Program-made: the position numbers and the translations under genes
The notes under the pieces: generated by a model
Database searches by the model: none
The model's input: the letters and a program-made list of their open reading frames with translations, nothing else
Told to the model about the DNA's origin: nothing
Part shown: positions 26,101-36,149 of the stretch, in pieces
Layout: every line of letters starts with the position of its first letter
Position numbering within the stretch: the first letter of the stretch is position 1
Origin: Rhabdornis inornatus
Taxonomy: Eukaryota > Chordata > Aves > Passeriformes > Rhabdornithidae
DNA: 64,000 nucleotides
Assembly (NCBI GenBank): GCA_013397075.1
Contig: VWZS01000187.1
Coordinates: 2,999,083 to 3,063,082, forward strand
Direction of reading: 5' to 3'

Positions 26101-29100
26101 CTGAAGGGGCCCTTTGGGGCAGAGAACTTTGCACTTACTGCCTGTGGTGTGAGCAGGGGGTCCCACTAGGCCATGCCAGGCAGAGGTGCTGGATGCCTGG
26201 GCGATGCTGCAGCAAAGAGGCACCCAAAAACCTACTTCCAGTGTGTGCCAGGTCCTGGGAGAGCTGTGGAGGTGAGGGCACAAGAACCCCGGCAGCGGGA
26301 GTTTGGTTAGGGTTGCAGGCAGCTGCTCTGGTACAGGAGGGGCTGATAAGACTTGAGGTGCCTGGACTCATGGGGTCTGTGGGTGCAGGAGGTGCTCCCA
26401 GGGCACTGTGGTGGGTCCAGGCAGCAGAGCCCTGCCCAGTCCAGCAGTTCTGGGACTACCCCGGGTGCAGTGCTGGTGTGCCTGACTGCAGGGCAGCATG
26501 GGGGCTGGCTCTGGTTATGCTGTCCCTCAGGCAGTGTCTCCCAGCTCCCTCCCTCCCTCCCAGGTGAGGTGGCACTGCCCCGGGGGTGCCTGTGGTTGTG
26601 ACATTTCCCACACAGCTCAGCATTCCAACCCATCCCCTGTAAACCTGGAGCTGTCACTGGTTTCGTGCCTGGCTTTGCTGGTGCTTCCATCCTGGGAATA
26701 TATGAGGGGGCTGGCAGGTGGGTGCTCCTGCTCCTTTCTGGGTGTGGGGCTGTCAGAACCCCCTGAGCCACACCCCTGCCACTGCAGCCTCTGCCCTGCC
26801 GTGGCCTCTCCCTCGCAGGCTGGGGCTCTGTGTGAGCAGCAGAGCCAGCAGGCAGGGAACAGGCTGTGGAAACACAGGCGTGATGTTGGGCAGTGGGTCA
26901 CTCCCTGGAGGGTGTGGGCACATCTCTGGGTTTGGGCTGCACTCACTACAGAGCAACTCGACTGCCCATGCAGGGCCTGTGGGCAGGAGACAGCAGGGTC
27001 CTGGGCAGCATCTCTGCTCTCCTAACGTGTCCCTTTGCTGCTGGCAGGAGTTACAACCAGTCATGTGACATGGACGGCCCCAGCTCCTGCTGCACACTGG
27101 ATCACATCCCCCTTGTCAGGTGAGCAGTCTCAGGGTGGGAGCACGGGCAGAGCTGCACTGAGACCCCTCCAGGACAGCCCAGGAGAGTGTCCTGGGGAGG
27201 GAGCCAAGCACACACCCCAGTGCTCCCTGTGTGAGGGCTCTATGGGCCTTGTTTGTCCCCACAGCAAGTGTGGCACCCTGCCTCCCGAGAGCTGCTTCTT
27301 CAGCCTCATCTGCAGCCTGGGCTCCTTCATGGGTGAGTGCCTGCTACTGGGGAAGCAGGGCTGGGAGAGGCTGCCCTGCACCCACCTGGCATGGGGCAGC
27401 AGTGGCATGAGAGGCCCACAGACAGCAGCATGTGACAGGGCTGTGTTTGCCTCCCTCAGTCATCCTGGTGGGACTGCTTCGCTATGCCCATCTCCTGGAG
27501 TGCCTTGGGCCATCCCTCCTCAACACCCTGGGGCTGGCCACTGGCTGGGTCTGTGCTGCTGGCCTCACCATGGTTGGCAACTTTCAGGTAAGGCGTTTCC
27601 TTAGGAGTCCCTGGGGTACAGGGGCAGGAGAGGGCCTTGGCTGGAGCAGGGCAATGGCTGTGCTCAGCAGGGTAGGGTTTGTGGTGGTGGTTTTGGTCCA
27701 GCATCCCATGAATGCAGTCCTTCCCTTCCCCTGGGTCAGTGCTGTGCTTCCCAGGGTGCTGGGAGTCCTCTTTGTGTATTCGTAATTAAAGTAGAGATTA
27801 AGCTGCTGGGTTTGGTTTAATGCTTACCTGAGCCCCCTCTGCACTGTCTGTCCTCTCCATGGGCACATGCAGGGGCAGGGACATACTGTTCAGGCTGCTC
27901 CTGATCCTGCCCAGGGGGTGACAGCAGGAAACTGTTGGGGCAGAGCCTGTGCTCATGGGGACCAGAGCGGGCCCAGGCTTGGCAGCACACGGCAGTTCTC
28001 AGGCCCTGCCTGCACTGCCAGGCACCAGCCTCCCCACAGCTGCCTGCAGCAGCCAGTCCCTCCTGCTTGGCAGGAGGCTGCTGCCCACACCAGCTCTGGG
28101 AGAAGCTTTGCAGGCCCGTGCCCCAGCTGTGATGAGCAATGCTGGGCTGTGACCCTCAGGACGGTGCAGGCCGCCCCTGCCCCTGGGCACAGCAGGGCTG
28201 CTGGCCCATGGATAAAAGAAACAGAGCTCTTTGAGATCTCAGCAGTTGATGTTGGATCCAAGTCTGCTTTTCAGCCAGGAGTCAGGCACAGGTTGAGCTG
28301 CCTGGACCTGCTCCTGGCACTGTCTGCACCGCTTCCTGGGCAGGAGTCCAACTCCTGGAGCAGAGTCATGCTGTGATAGGCAGTGTTCCAGGGTGTTGGC
28401 ACTGATGGTCTCTTCCCCACAGGTGGATCATGCCAAGGTGCTACACTACATTGGGGCGGGGGTGGCCTTTCCCACCAGCATGCTGTTCCTGCTCCTGCAG
28501 TCCATCCTCACCTACCGCATGGCCAAAACCCGAGGGCAGTACTGGACTGGCCACTTACGTAGCATCCTCACCACTGTGGCCTTCTTCACCCTTGTCTTCA
28601 GTATCCTGAAGGGTGTGGGAAGACGATTGGGAATAGGCTGGTGAAAAGTTTTACTCACGATGGGGTATGGGCCCCATATTCTCTATCCTTTGGTCTGGGA
28701 ATGAGGCATGGTGCCAGAAGAGGAGCTGGGCAGGGCACTGAGGGTGGGCAGCTCACTGCAGGTGTAGGCTGGAGGAGCAGCAGTACCAGGGCTGGGCAGG
28801 GGCTGAGGAGGGGAAGGGAATGTTGGTGGGTGTCTCTTGGGGTGCTGGGATGCCCCAAACAGCCCTGCCCTGGCTGCTGCAGCCCAGCAACCACTGCAGG
28901 CTCCAGTCACACACCACCGACGTCTGGTTAATTGTTGGGTTTTTTTAATGAGACACAGGTATTTTGAGCCCTTGGCAATGCATAGTCCATCTGGGTTACC
29001 TTGCTGACTGAAGCTGAGTACAAAAGCACTGTGTGCGGGTGCCAGGTGGGTACATGGCAGCACCTCTGCCAGCCAGAACTTCTGGGCACTCACCAGCCAG

Positions 29101-30328
29101 GCTGCCCATGGGACATCGAAGGGCTTGGTGAGCAGGTACTGGGGTCTGCAAACACTTTACGAGGGAGGGCATGGCATCAGGGAGGCTGGAGCTCAAAGAA
29201 TGGTCCCAAGTATGTGGCTGGGGAGTGAGGAGCTTATTTGGGACTGAGGTTAGGGATAAATTGGGAAACAAGGTAGGAGTTATTGGGCAGGAAGGGGAAA
29301 AAAGGACATGCAGTGTCCATGGATCCCAAGGAGGCTGGCTGGGGTCTGGCTGAGGCAAGCAGCACAAGAGGAGCCTGGGGGTGCTGGCGGGCCTGGCACA
29401 TATCAGAGGGTCCTGCTCTGTCACCACAGCAGGCAGGGAGCTGGGAAAGGCAGGACTGCTGCAGGGCCATGCCAGCTGGGAGGGACAGGAAGGGCATGTA
29501 AGGACAAGGAAGACAGGACTGATGCCCATCTGCTGCGGCCATCCTGCTCTGTAAGCTCTGGGAACTGGAAGTAGGCAAGCAGCGAGCTGTGGTGTACACA
29601 CACCACAGTGTGGGGAAAGGGCTGGGATCTTTCCTGATGGGATGGGGGAGTGAGCAGAGGTAGACTGTACACTACACTGTAGAGGTCAGGTCCCTGCCTC
29701 TGCAGCTCTCCCAGATCTTGGTCTCACTTGCGGAAGGCATGGTACTGCTGGAGGCTTCACCTGGAGGGCTGGGGCATGTACATGCCTCCTCCCCTCACCT
29801 GCAGTAGCTCTTGCAATAGGTTTCCCTGGAGATTTTTGGTGGGCATGAGAGAAGGATGAAGAAATTCTGCTAGTAGTATAATCTGGAGAAGTGGGAGCAA
29901 GCCCCCTCTCTGAGGTGGGCCAGCCTGCAGCACAGAAGGACAGCAACAGGGTTTTTCAGTGTTAGGAGTGGTGATGTGTTTCCTGCAGAGGATGGGTACT
30001 CATGTCCACCCCAGCATGCAGTAATGGGGGGACATGGGGTGGTTGGGGTTCAGCTGTACTTTCCTTGACTGGGATACCCTCAGGTGGTGTGTTCTTCATT
30101 CAGGAAAGCTTTGTGCTACAGCACGTGGCTGCCTTGTGTGAGTGGATGTTCATCATTGATGTCCTGGTTTTCTACGGCACGTTCACCTTTGAGTTTGGGG
30201 CCATCTCCACAGACACCTTCCTGGTCCTGCTGAAAGCCAGCCGGGCTCCCAAAAGTTACAAAGGCGAGAGCAGCCTGTCCAGTATGGCCCACATCCACAG
30301 CCACGTGGAGGGCCTGGCTATGGCCTGA
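23028..30328 (+). CDS. TMEM150A: TMEM150A-like multi-pass membrane protein (DRAM/FRAG1/Sfk1 family)
   Basis: Seven coding exons join in phase: 23028-23092, 24857-24904, 27048-27119, 27265-27332, 27460-27587, 28423-28600, 30084-30328, giving 267 residues (human TMEM150A has 271). The product starts MPAWGILPVTLPAFTITGMW. It has a Cys-rich first loop with a YNQS glycosylation sequon and SCCTLD, then hydrophobic segments including GNFQVDHAKVLHYIGAGVAF and CEWMFIIDVLVFYGTFTFEF, which are hallmarks of the family. About six membrane spans are expected. Mammalian TMEM150A works with EFR3 and PI4-kinase III alpha at the plasma membrane to sustain phosphoinositides. The ATG at 23028 is preferred over the in-frame one at 23013 because it matches the human N-terminus. 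The family is certain; assignment to 150A over the B or C paralogues rests on recalled similarity. Confidence 0.9.
23093..27047 (+). other. First introns of the TMEM150A-like gene
   Basis: Introns 23093-24856 and 24905-27047 flank the small second exon. They are moderately GC-rich, with A-rich and C-rich runs near 25.66 kb, 25.81 kb and 26.05 kb. Long open frames here, such as a 289-codon minus-strand one, show no family signature. Confidence 0.6.
28601..30083 (+). other. Last intron of the TMEM150A-like gene, with a weak donor
   Basis: The donor is GTATCC, the weakest in the gene, while the acceptor CCCTCAG at 30077-30083 is normal. If the intron is retained, the frame continues for 14 codons past the exon and stops at 28644. 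Nothing else was recognised in the intron. Confidence 0.6.
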
Positions 30329-30418
30329 CCCCCACAGGAGGCAGCCCACAGTGGAGACCCCAAACTGAGCTCTGACAGTGACTCCCCACCTTGAATATCT
30401 CTGAAAACCCCGCTGCAG

Positions 30419-30437
30419 TGTGTGTGTGTGTGTGTGT
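30419..30437 (+). repeat. TG dinucleotide microsatellite
   Basis: About nine uninterrupted TG units, in the 3'UTR of the TMEM150A-like gene. Confidence 0.95.
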
Positions 30438-31465
30438 ACATGGGTCTGCGGTGCCCTCCACTCTCAGCAGGAGCTGTGTCCAGCACTCCTCTGGCAGCTG
30501 CTGCCCCTTCAAGATCTGTCCTCTCCCTGCCCACAGGGTTTGGGGTCACTGCTGGGGTGTGGGGATGCCAACCTGGTGCTATCAGCAGAGGCAGGATCTG
30601 CCCCTGAGCCTCTGGGGTAGCCTGGTCTGAGTTAGGCTGCTGAAGGCAGTGATACAGAGGCTTCCTCCTGTAAGGGACGTAGGGGAACAGGGGACTCACC
30701 CTCTCTTCACCACACAAGCCTGGTATGCTGGAAGGGGACAAGATCTGTGTTCCCTCCTCCACAGGGGCAAGGTTCAGCTGAGCAAGCCTTCCAGCTGGCT
30801 ACTGTGACTGTCAGAGGAGCCAAAAACAGAGTGCCTTTTCCCTTCCTTGGGAAGTGACTGCACTGCCAGTCTGTCTGCAACCCCAGTGAGGATGGCAGCA
30901 GGGGATCTCCCTGCTGCCTTCTCAGGTGGGGGTGGTGTCTCATTCTGCAGGATGATTCCAGCAGCCCCAGCTGGACTGTGCTGACCTCCCCCCACATGCC
31001 AGGGCTGTCACTGCTCAGGGCCTTCTATGCCATCAGTCAATGATTTTCCCCACATTTTTTCAGCTTTGAGAATTGCTGAGGCAGGTTTCACCTCCCTGGT
31101 CACAGCATTCCCCTGCTTCCAGCTAGTTTGGGAAATGAGTCTCCAAATTTACCATCATACAGGGAATGTCCTGCAGGCACCGTGCCTGCAGAGCAGTGAA
31201 CTTCCTCTGTGCCACTGCCAGCCAGGGAGTGTCCCAGGGAGCGCAGCCATGGAAAGGGGAAGCACTTCTGTAGGAACAGAGGAAGCGTGTGCCCCATTCT
31301 CCTGGGACTCCCAAATCCGTCCTCTGGTGCCTTGGCTGGTGCCTGCCTGGCAGGAGCCCATCCTGCTCAACCGCAGCATCCTTGGGCTGAGGCACAGCCC
31401 AGGGTTGGAGTGTCGAGGGGTATGAGTGCTGTGTGTGCATGCCTGTGTGTGTATGTACAGATCTA

Positions 31466-31507
31466 CAAATATATATATATATATATACATCCATATATAT
31501 ATATATA
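31466..31507 (+). repeat. TA dinucleotide microsatellite, interrupted
   Basis: Two blocks of alternating TA separated by ACATCC, upstream of the CTG repeat in the same 3'UTR. It is likely length-variable. Confidence 0.9.
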
Positions 31508-31534
31508 AAATCCCCTTGTCCCTGGAGAGGGGCA

Positions 31535-31538
<4 letters not shown>

Positions 31539-31574
<36 letters not shown>
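31539..31574 (+). repeat. CTG trinucleotide repeat (12 pure units)
   Basis: Twelve uninterrupted CTG units lie 165 bases before the poly(A) signal of the TMEM150A-like gene, so they would be CUG in its mRNA. It is not coding: frames reading poly-Leu, poly-Ala or poly-Cys have no gene context. Confidence 0.95.
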
Positions 31575-31575
<1 letters not shown>

Positions 31576-31730
31576 GCGCATTGATCAAGTTGGGCTTTCC
31601 TATTTGCCCACCTTTTCCAAACCGGCCTGTAAATCCACCAGTATATGTAGTTCAAAGAGGAGCCTTTCTGACTTTTGTATCTAATATATTTTTTAAAAAG
31701 TATATATAAAGACAACGGTGAATTTACAAT

Positions 31731-31736
31731 AATAAA
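31731..31736 (+). terminator. Poly(A) signal of the TMEM150A-like gene
   Basis: AATAAA in CAATAATAAAAATG, the first canonical signal after the stop codon found by eye. The NFKB2 upstream promoter begins immediately after it. Confidence 0.7.
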
Positions 31737-31779
31737 AATGAAAATCATCCATGGATGAGGCAGATGGTCCTTCCCCGCT

Positions 31780-32072
31780 GGAGTGGCAGCTGGCTTTGGG
31801 AATGGGGTGAAGGGTCCTGTCCCCCCCTCGGAGAACAGTCATGAGCCCGGGGCTCGCTGCCCTGACCCGAGTGCCAGCCAGGCGGCAGATAGGCGATGTC
31901 GCCGGAATGCAGCAGCCCGGAGATGCCCGTCCCTTCGGGGGTCCCCCGGCCCGCCCTCCCGCTGTCTCCGCCGGGCGGAGCCGGGTCCGGGAAGCCCCGG
32001 GAGGCGGAGTCGGGTCGGGACTTTCCCAGTACCGCGGCGGGGCGCGGCGGCCGGCCTGGGGCTGGGATGAAG
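31780..32072 (+). promoter_or_regulatory. NFKB2: NFKB2 upstream promoter (P1) and non-coding first exon
   Basis: CpG-rich block with a perfect kappaB decamer and, shortly after, an exon-like end GGGATGAAG before the donor GTAAGC at 32073. This fits a non-coding first exon spliced to the ATG exon at 36126, as in mammalian NFKB2, which has alternative kappaB-controlled promoters. The transcription start is not determined. The short ATG in this exon (32067) would open an upstream frame. Confidence 0.65.
32017..32026 (+). promoter_or_regulatory. kappaB site GGGACTTTCC in P1
   Basis: A perfect match to the classical kappaB consensus GGGRNWYYCC, 46 bases before the first-exon donor. It fits known autoregulation of NFKB2 by NF-kappaB. 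Confidence 0.8.
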
Positions 32073-35000
32073 GTAAGCGGCCGGGCCGGGGTGTGGGTCC
32101 GGGGGACGGGGCGACGGGCAGGGCTGTCCGCGCCAGCGGGAGAGCGGGTCCCAGGGAAAGGGACTTGGGCGGCGCAGAGGTTCAAAGTTCCTGTACTTGG
32201 GCTGCGCGCCCCAGCGGAACGGTCCTGGGCACGCTCTCGCTCCAGCAGCTACAGGGGCCGGACCCTGGTTGCCGCTGGGCCGGCTATGCGGCCAGCTGGG
32301 CTAGGGGATGTTGGGAAGATCCAGGCTGGAGAGACAGTTGCTCTCGTGGAGGGGACAGGAGACAGCAAGTCCCAGCGCTGGCGCTTACACCCTTTTCCCT
32401 GCCGGTGGGGAAGTTCCTTATTTTTTATGTTGCCAGTGGGTTCTGCCCCATCCTGCAGCTCTCCCTCTTGCGTCCTGAGCCCTGCCTGCGCTGAAGCAGG
32501 GCTGGCTTTCTGCCCGCTCCCAGTGGAATCAGATCCGTGCCCGCAGGCTCGGCAAGCTCTAGCCCAAATGGGGCCGTGAGCACCAGCACGGTAGTGGTAC
32601 TGTGGGCAGAGTGGAAAGTGAGAGAGAGTGAGAGACGGCAAACGCCGGGCTGACGCTGGGAGGGGTTCTCTGAGGGCATACATCTGGATTAATAGCTCAT
32701 AACAGCAGAGGAGCTGATTTACAGGCCCTTAGAGGAGAAAACCAGAAGATCAGTGGGTGGCTGGGGTTTGCCAAAACCAACTTGATAGCCACAATGGGAG
32801 TAAAGGCATTTTATGCAGAGATATACAAATGGCTTCAGTACTCAAAGGCAGGCTGCCAGAAGGGGAAGGCTTAGAAAGCTTTCAGGGAGAGGGGATTTCT
32901 CTCTGCCATACTTGCTGGTCAAGGACTTGGTTTCCAGGAAGGGTATCAGAGCAAAGTCACTGTGGATATGATATGAGAGAGACTCAGCAGCCTCTTGTCA
33001 GTAGCTGTTGAGACTCCAGGGATGGAGCAGAGCACAGAGTTTGTGCAGAAAGCAAGGCTAAGTATTTAGGGCCGTTGTTTGCAGATGTTAGCAGACCCCA
33101 GGGAAATCAAAATGCAAAGGGAAGAGTGTGTTAGAGGAGCAGCCAGCTGAGTGGCTGGAACATGTCAGCTGTACACTAGCACAGTTCAGAGCAGGGCTGC
33201 ACTCATGCTGCCTCCTGTGTTTCTGGAGCACCCTTTCCCATGGCTACTAAACACTCCTGCCTGAGCTAGGCTGACGTATGTTCCCTCCTGCCTGCAGGGC
33301 ATCAGCTCTGCAAGTCAGCCGACTGTCATGGGAAGAAAGAAAATAGCACCTGCATTACTAGGTCACGTTCAAGGAGCTGCAGGCATGGAAGAATAGCTTT
33401 AACTCACACTACTTGCCAAAGGCTGGCCCTTAATTGAAGCAGTCTGGCTGGCACAGGGGGGCTGTGCCATCTGGCAAGGGTGCTGCACTCCAGGACAGGG
33501 AGCTGGTACTGCTCGGGGCAGTGCCTTGCAGCTTGATTGCTGCTCTTTTCCCCCATTCCCAGCAATGCCCAGAGGATCCTTCCTGTACCCTAGGAATGTG
33601 TGAAGATGGGGAGGAATTATCCAAGCAAATGGGGCCTGCAGTTCAATCCCATGATCCAGGATAGATGTGTTGGGCAACACAGAGCAGGGAATGCTACTGA
33701 TGGAGGAAGGAGAGATGGGTTCCCTTCTGGGATGTGGTGGAGATAAAAGCTTCGTGTGCTACACTCCTAGGGGAAACCCCAAGTCCTGTGGGCAGAAAGG
33801 CATGCTGCTTGGCACAGGAGGCAGGACTTCACCTTGAGAACAGGTCTGAGGTTACCTGAGGTTGCTTTTCCAGGGACAAGGAAGCAGGTGTTGACACCAT
33901 CTCTGCTCAGCAAGCATGGTGGGCTTCCTCCAGCACACACTGCACACGTGTGCAGGGATATGGCTGGCAACCTCTAGAAAGAGCCAGAGCTGTGTGGAAT
34001 GGGGAGATGCAGGCATGACTCCATGACATTCTTTAGTCATGCTGTTTGCTGCAACAAATGGAAGTGTCCCAGGCAGCAGTGAGTGAGCTGTGAAAACACC
34101 TCAAGAGGAGATGGAGCTGATGCCACTGGAGAAGGGGAGTTGTGCTATTCAAGGGGCACAGTCTGTTCTTATCCAGCAGCTTCAGGCCTGGGCTCCCCTG
34201 CCAGACTCAGCAGGTAGGGTAGGTGGCTGTTCCCAGCACAACGAGGAGGGTTGTTTGGCCCTTTGTTCACCTCTCTGGAGGGTCTGTGCCAGCAGAGAGG
34301 GTGGCTTACTGGTGGTGGCAGGCTGAAGCTATCCAGGTGGGATGGTCGGTGGGATCCCAACAGTAGGCAGTCTGTGCTGCTTCCCACAGACCAGCAGGGG
34401 TTGTGTCCATGTTCCTAAGCTTGTGGAGGCCCCCGCAGAATGGCAAGAGGAAGGTCCCCACCTCGTTTTGCAGTGCTGGATCTCCTCCTTCCTTGCATGC
34501 ACTTGCAGGTCCCATACACCCCACACTGCAGGCTGCACAGCTGCCTGGGATACATCTCCGTGCTTAGGTGGCAGGCCAACAGGGAAAAACCTCAGCCTTG
34601 GGGTCACGGGACAGCCCCTTTGGAAGACCTGACTGGCTGAAAAATCTCCTTGAAAAGGCTCTGTTCAGCTTCTGAAGAATATGAGTCACGCACGGATTGA
34701 ACAATCCCCTTCCTTCCCCTCTTCTCCCACACACTCAAAATCCCCTGAGTGGGACCTGCAGCAACCACTGATTCAGAAATTCATGGTATGAGGGCATCGT
34801 GGAGTCAGATACGGGATTTTTTTTTCTTTTCATTGGTTAGTGAGAAGAAATGCGGAGCGTGCCCGTAGGCTCTCCCCTGATCCTGCCCCTCTGCTAGAAG
34901 TCGCCGGTGGTTTTTCTGTGGTCAGACGGCCCTTGACCCCAGCGGAATTCTTCCTGTCTGTGGTACGGGCAGTCCCTGTGGCGATGCTGGGGCTGGACGG

Positions 35001-35690
35001 GTTGCTGAGACCATCCTCTTCCTCCCCGGTGAGTAGGAGGGTGTGAGCGTTGTGGGCGGCAGGGAAGGGCCCGTGCTGCTGGCAGTGCTTTGCTGGGGTC
35101 GGCGGGAAGCATCCAGTGCTGAGCACTGTGGCGGTGGGAGATGCTCCCACAGGGAGCTCCGGGGCTGCCGCTTCCACTTTGAAGCCAGTGGGAAGGAGGC
35201 AATGGGAACGCGGATAGCAAATGCCTCTCTCAGGCCACCTCCGCGGGAAGGATGCTGGGGCTGCTGTGTAAGTTGAAACTGGGGAGAGGGAAAGCACCCC
35301 TTTGGGTGCTTGGCAAGGGATTTCAGACTCTGCTTCGCTCTGCAGACTCCTGGAGAGATTCCCCCGTGCGGGGGAGAGCCACTGGGCTTGGGCATAGCAC
35401 TTTGGGGCGACTCCTGTTTGAGTCCATAGGGGCTCGGAGACGACATCCCGGTGCGGGACACGCACCCCTGTGCAGGATGGGATGATGTGGGGGTAGGGAC
35501 CTTGGGGACCCAGGGGGTGCTGCGGGGCTTTATGGCGCGGGCGGGTGGTTTCAGCCGTGCTGCACTGCAGGTCTTGCTGGGGAAGAGCTGATGGCAGCGC
35601 AGCGGGGACTGGCACCCGTAGCGGGACAAGCGGCCGGGGACGATGGGGGACAAATCCCTCCGTACTCCCGGGGGAAAATACGGCACATTT
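32073..35690 (+). other. NFKB2: NFKB2 first intron, P1 to P2
   Basis: No coding exon recognised. The last third becomes CpG-rich as it approaches the second promoter. Long minus-strand open frames at 34.8-36.0 kb come from high GC content. Confidence 0.6.
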
Positions 35691-35756
35691 GGTGGCTCGG
35701 AGCTGCCAGGCAGCACCCGGGCGAGAATGGTCGGGGGAGGCGGGCGGGAGTGCTCC

Positions 35757-35766
35757 GGGATTTCCA
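35757..35766 (+). promoter_or_regulatory. kappaB-like site GGGATTTCCA in P2
   Basis: Nine of ten positions fit GGGRNWYYCC. A weaker reverse-strand GGGAATTTTG lies at 35788-35797. Confidence 0.45.
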
Positions 35767-35910
35767 GCCCGCCCGGGGCTCCGAGTCCAAAATTCCCAGG
35801 CGAGGAGGGGACAGCCCGTCCCATCGCCCCGGCGGGCGGAGGAGCAGCCGGGCCGAGCAGAGCCCCGGGCCGGGCCGGGCCGGGCGCACCCTCGCGTCCC
35901 GTGTCACCTG

Positions 35911-35940
35911 TCCCCGTGTCCCCGTGTCCCCGTGTCCCCG
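35911..35940 (+). repeat. 8-base tandem repeat TCCCCGTG
   Basis: Nearly four copies of TCCCCGTG. They are followed at 35980-36001 by CGGGG units in tandem (overlapping Sp1-type GC boxes) that run into the N gap. Confidence 0.85.
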
Positions 35941-36004
35941 GGCCGTGCCCCGAACCGGTCGGGCCGTGCCCCGGCCGCGGCGGGGCGGGGCGGGGCGGGG
36001 GCGC

Positions 36005-36016
36005 NNNNNNNNNNNN
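36005..36016. other. Assembly gap (12 N) in the NFKB2 P2 promoter
   Basis: Run of N directly after tandem CGGGG units. The gap's true length is unknown. It is probably sequence dropout over a G-rich, structure-forming tract. Confidence 0.95.
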
Positions 36017-36054
36017 GCGCGGTCCCGTCATTTCCCGGCTCGGCGGGGTTTCTA

Positions 36055-36064
36055 GGGACTTTCC
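36055..36064 (+). promoter_or_regulatory. kappaB site GGGACTTTCC in P2
   Basis: The identical decamer to the one in P1, 86 bases before the NFKB2 start codon. It is a strong candidate for autoregulation of the downstream promoter. Confidence 0.8.
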
Positions 36065-36149
36065 GGAGCGGCGGTGCCTTCCTGCAGCCCCGCTCCCCGC
36101 TCAACCCCCCTCTCTCTCCCCGCAGGCCGGCGGCCGGCCCCGCGCCGAC

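Larger units (their letters stand above)
30329..31750 (+). other. 3' untranslated region of the TMEM150A-like gene
   Basis: Sequence from the TGA at 30326-30328 to just past the AATAAA at 31731. It carries three microsatellites (TG, TA and CTG). No other poly(A) hexamer of the canonical form was noticed between, so a long UTR of about 1.4 kb is likely. Confidence 0.65.
35691..36125 (+). promoter_or_regulatory. NFKB2: NFKB2 downstream promoter (P2), CpG island with gap
   Basis: Dense CpG island just upstream of the ATG exon. It contains a kappaB-like site at 35757-35766 (GGGATTTCCA), an 8-base tandem repeat, a run of overlapping GC boxes, a 12-N gap at 36005-36016 and a perfect kappaB site at 36055-36064. 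The acceptor CTCTCCCCGCAG at 36114-36125 shows that upstream transcripts splice in here, while P2 transcripts could read straight into the ATG exon. Confidence 0.65.

Noticed and set aside
25414..26283. 289-codon minus-strand open frame
   Set aside because: Intronic in the TMEM150A-like gene, no codon bias or known domain.
31536..31581. Poly-Ala, poly-Gln or poly-Leu peptides over the CTG repeat
   Set aside because: All frames are short and sit in a 3'UTR without start or splice context; the repeat alone creates them.
34922..36031. 369-codon minus-strand open frame
   Set aside because: It runs through a CpG island and over an N gap. Its proline/arginine-rich content follows from GC bias, and it lies antisense to the NFKB2 promoter.
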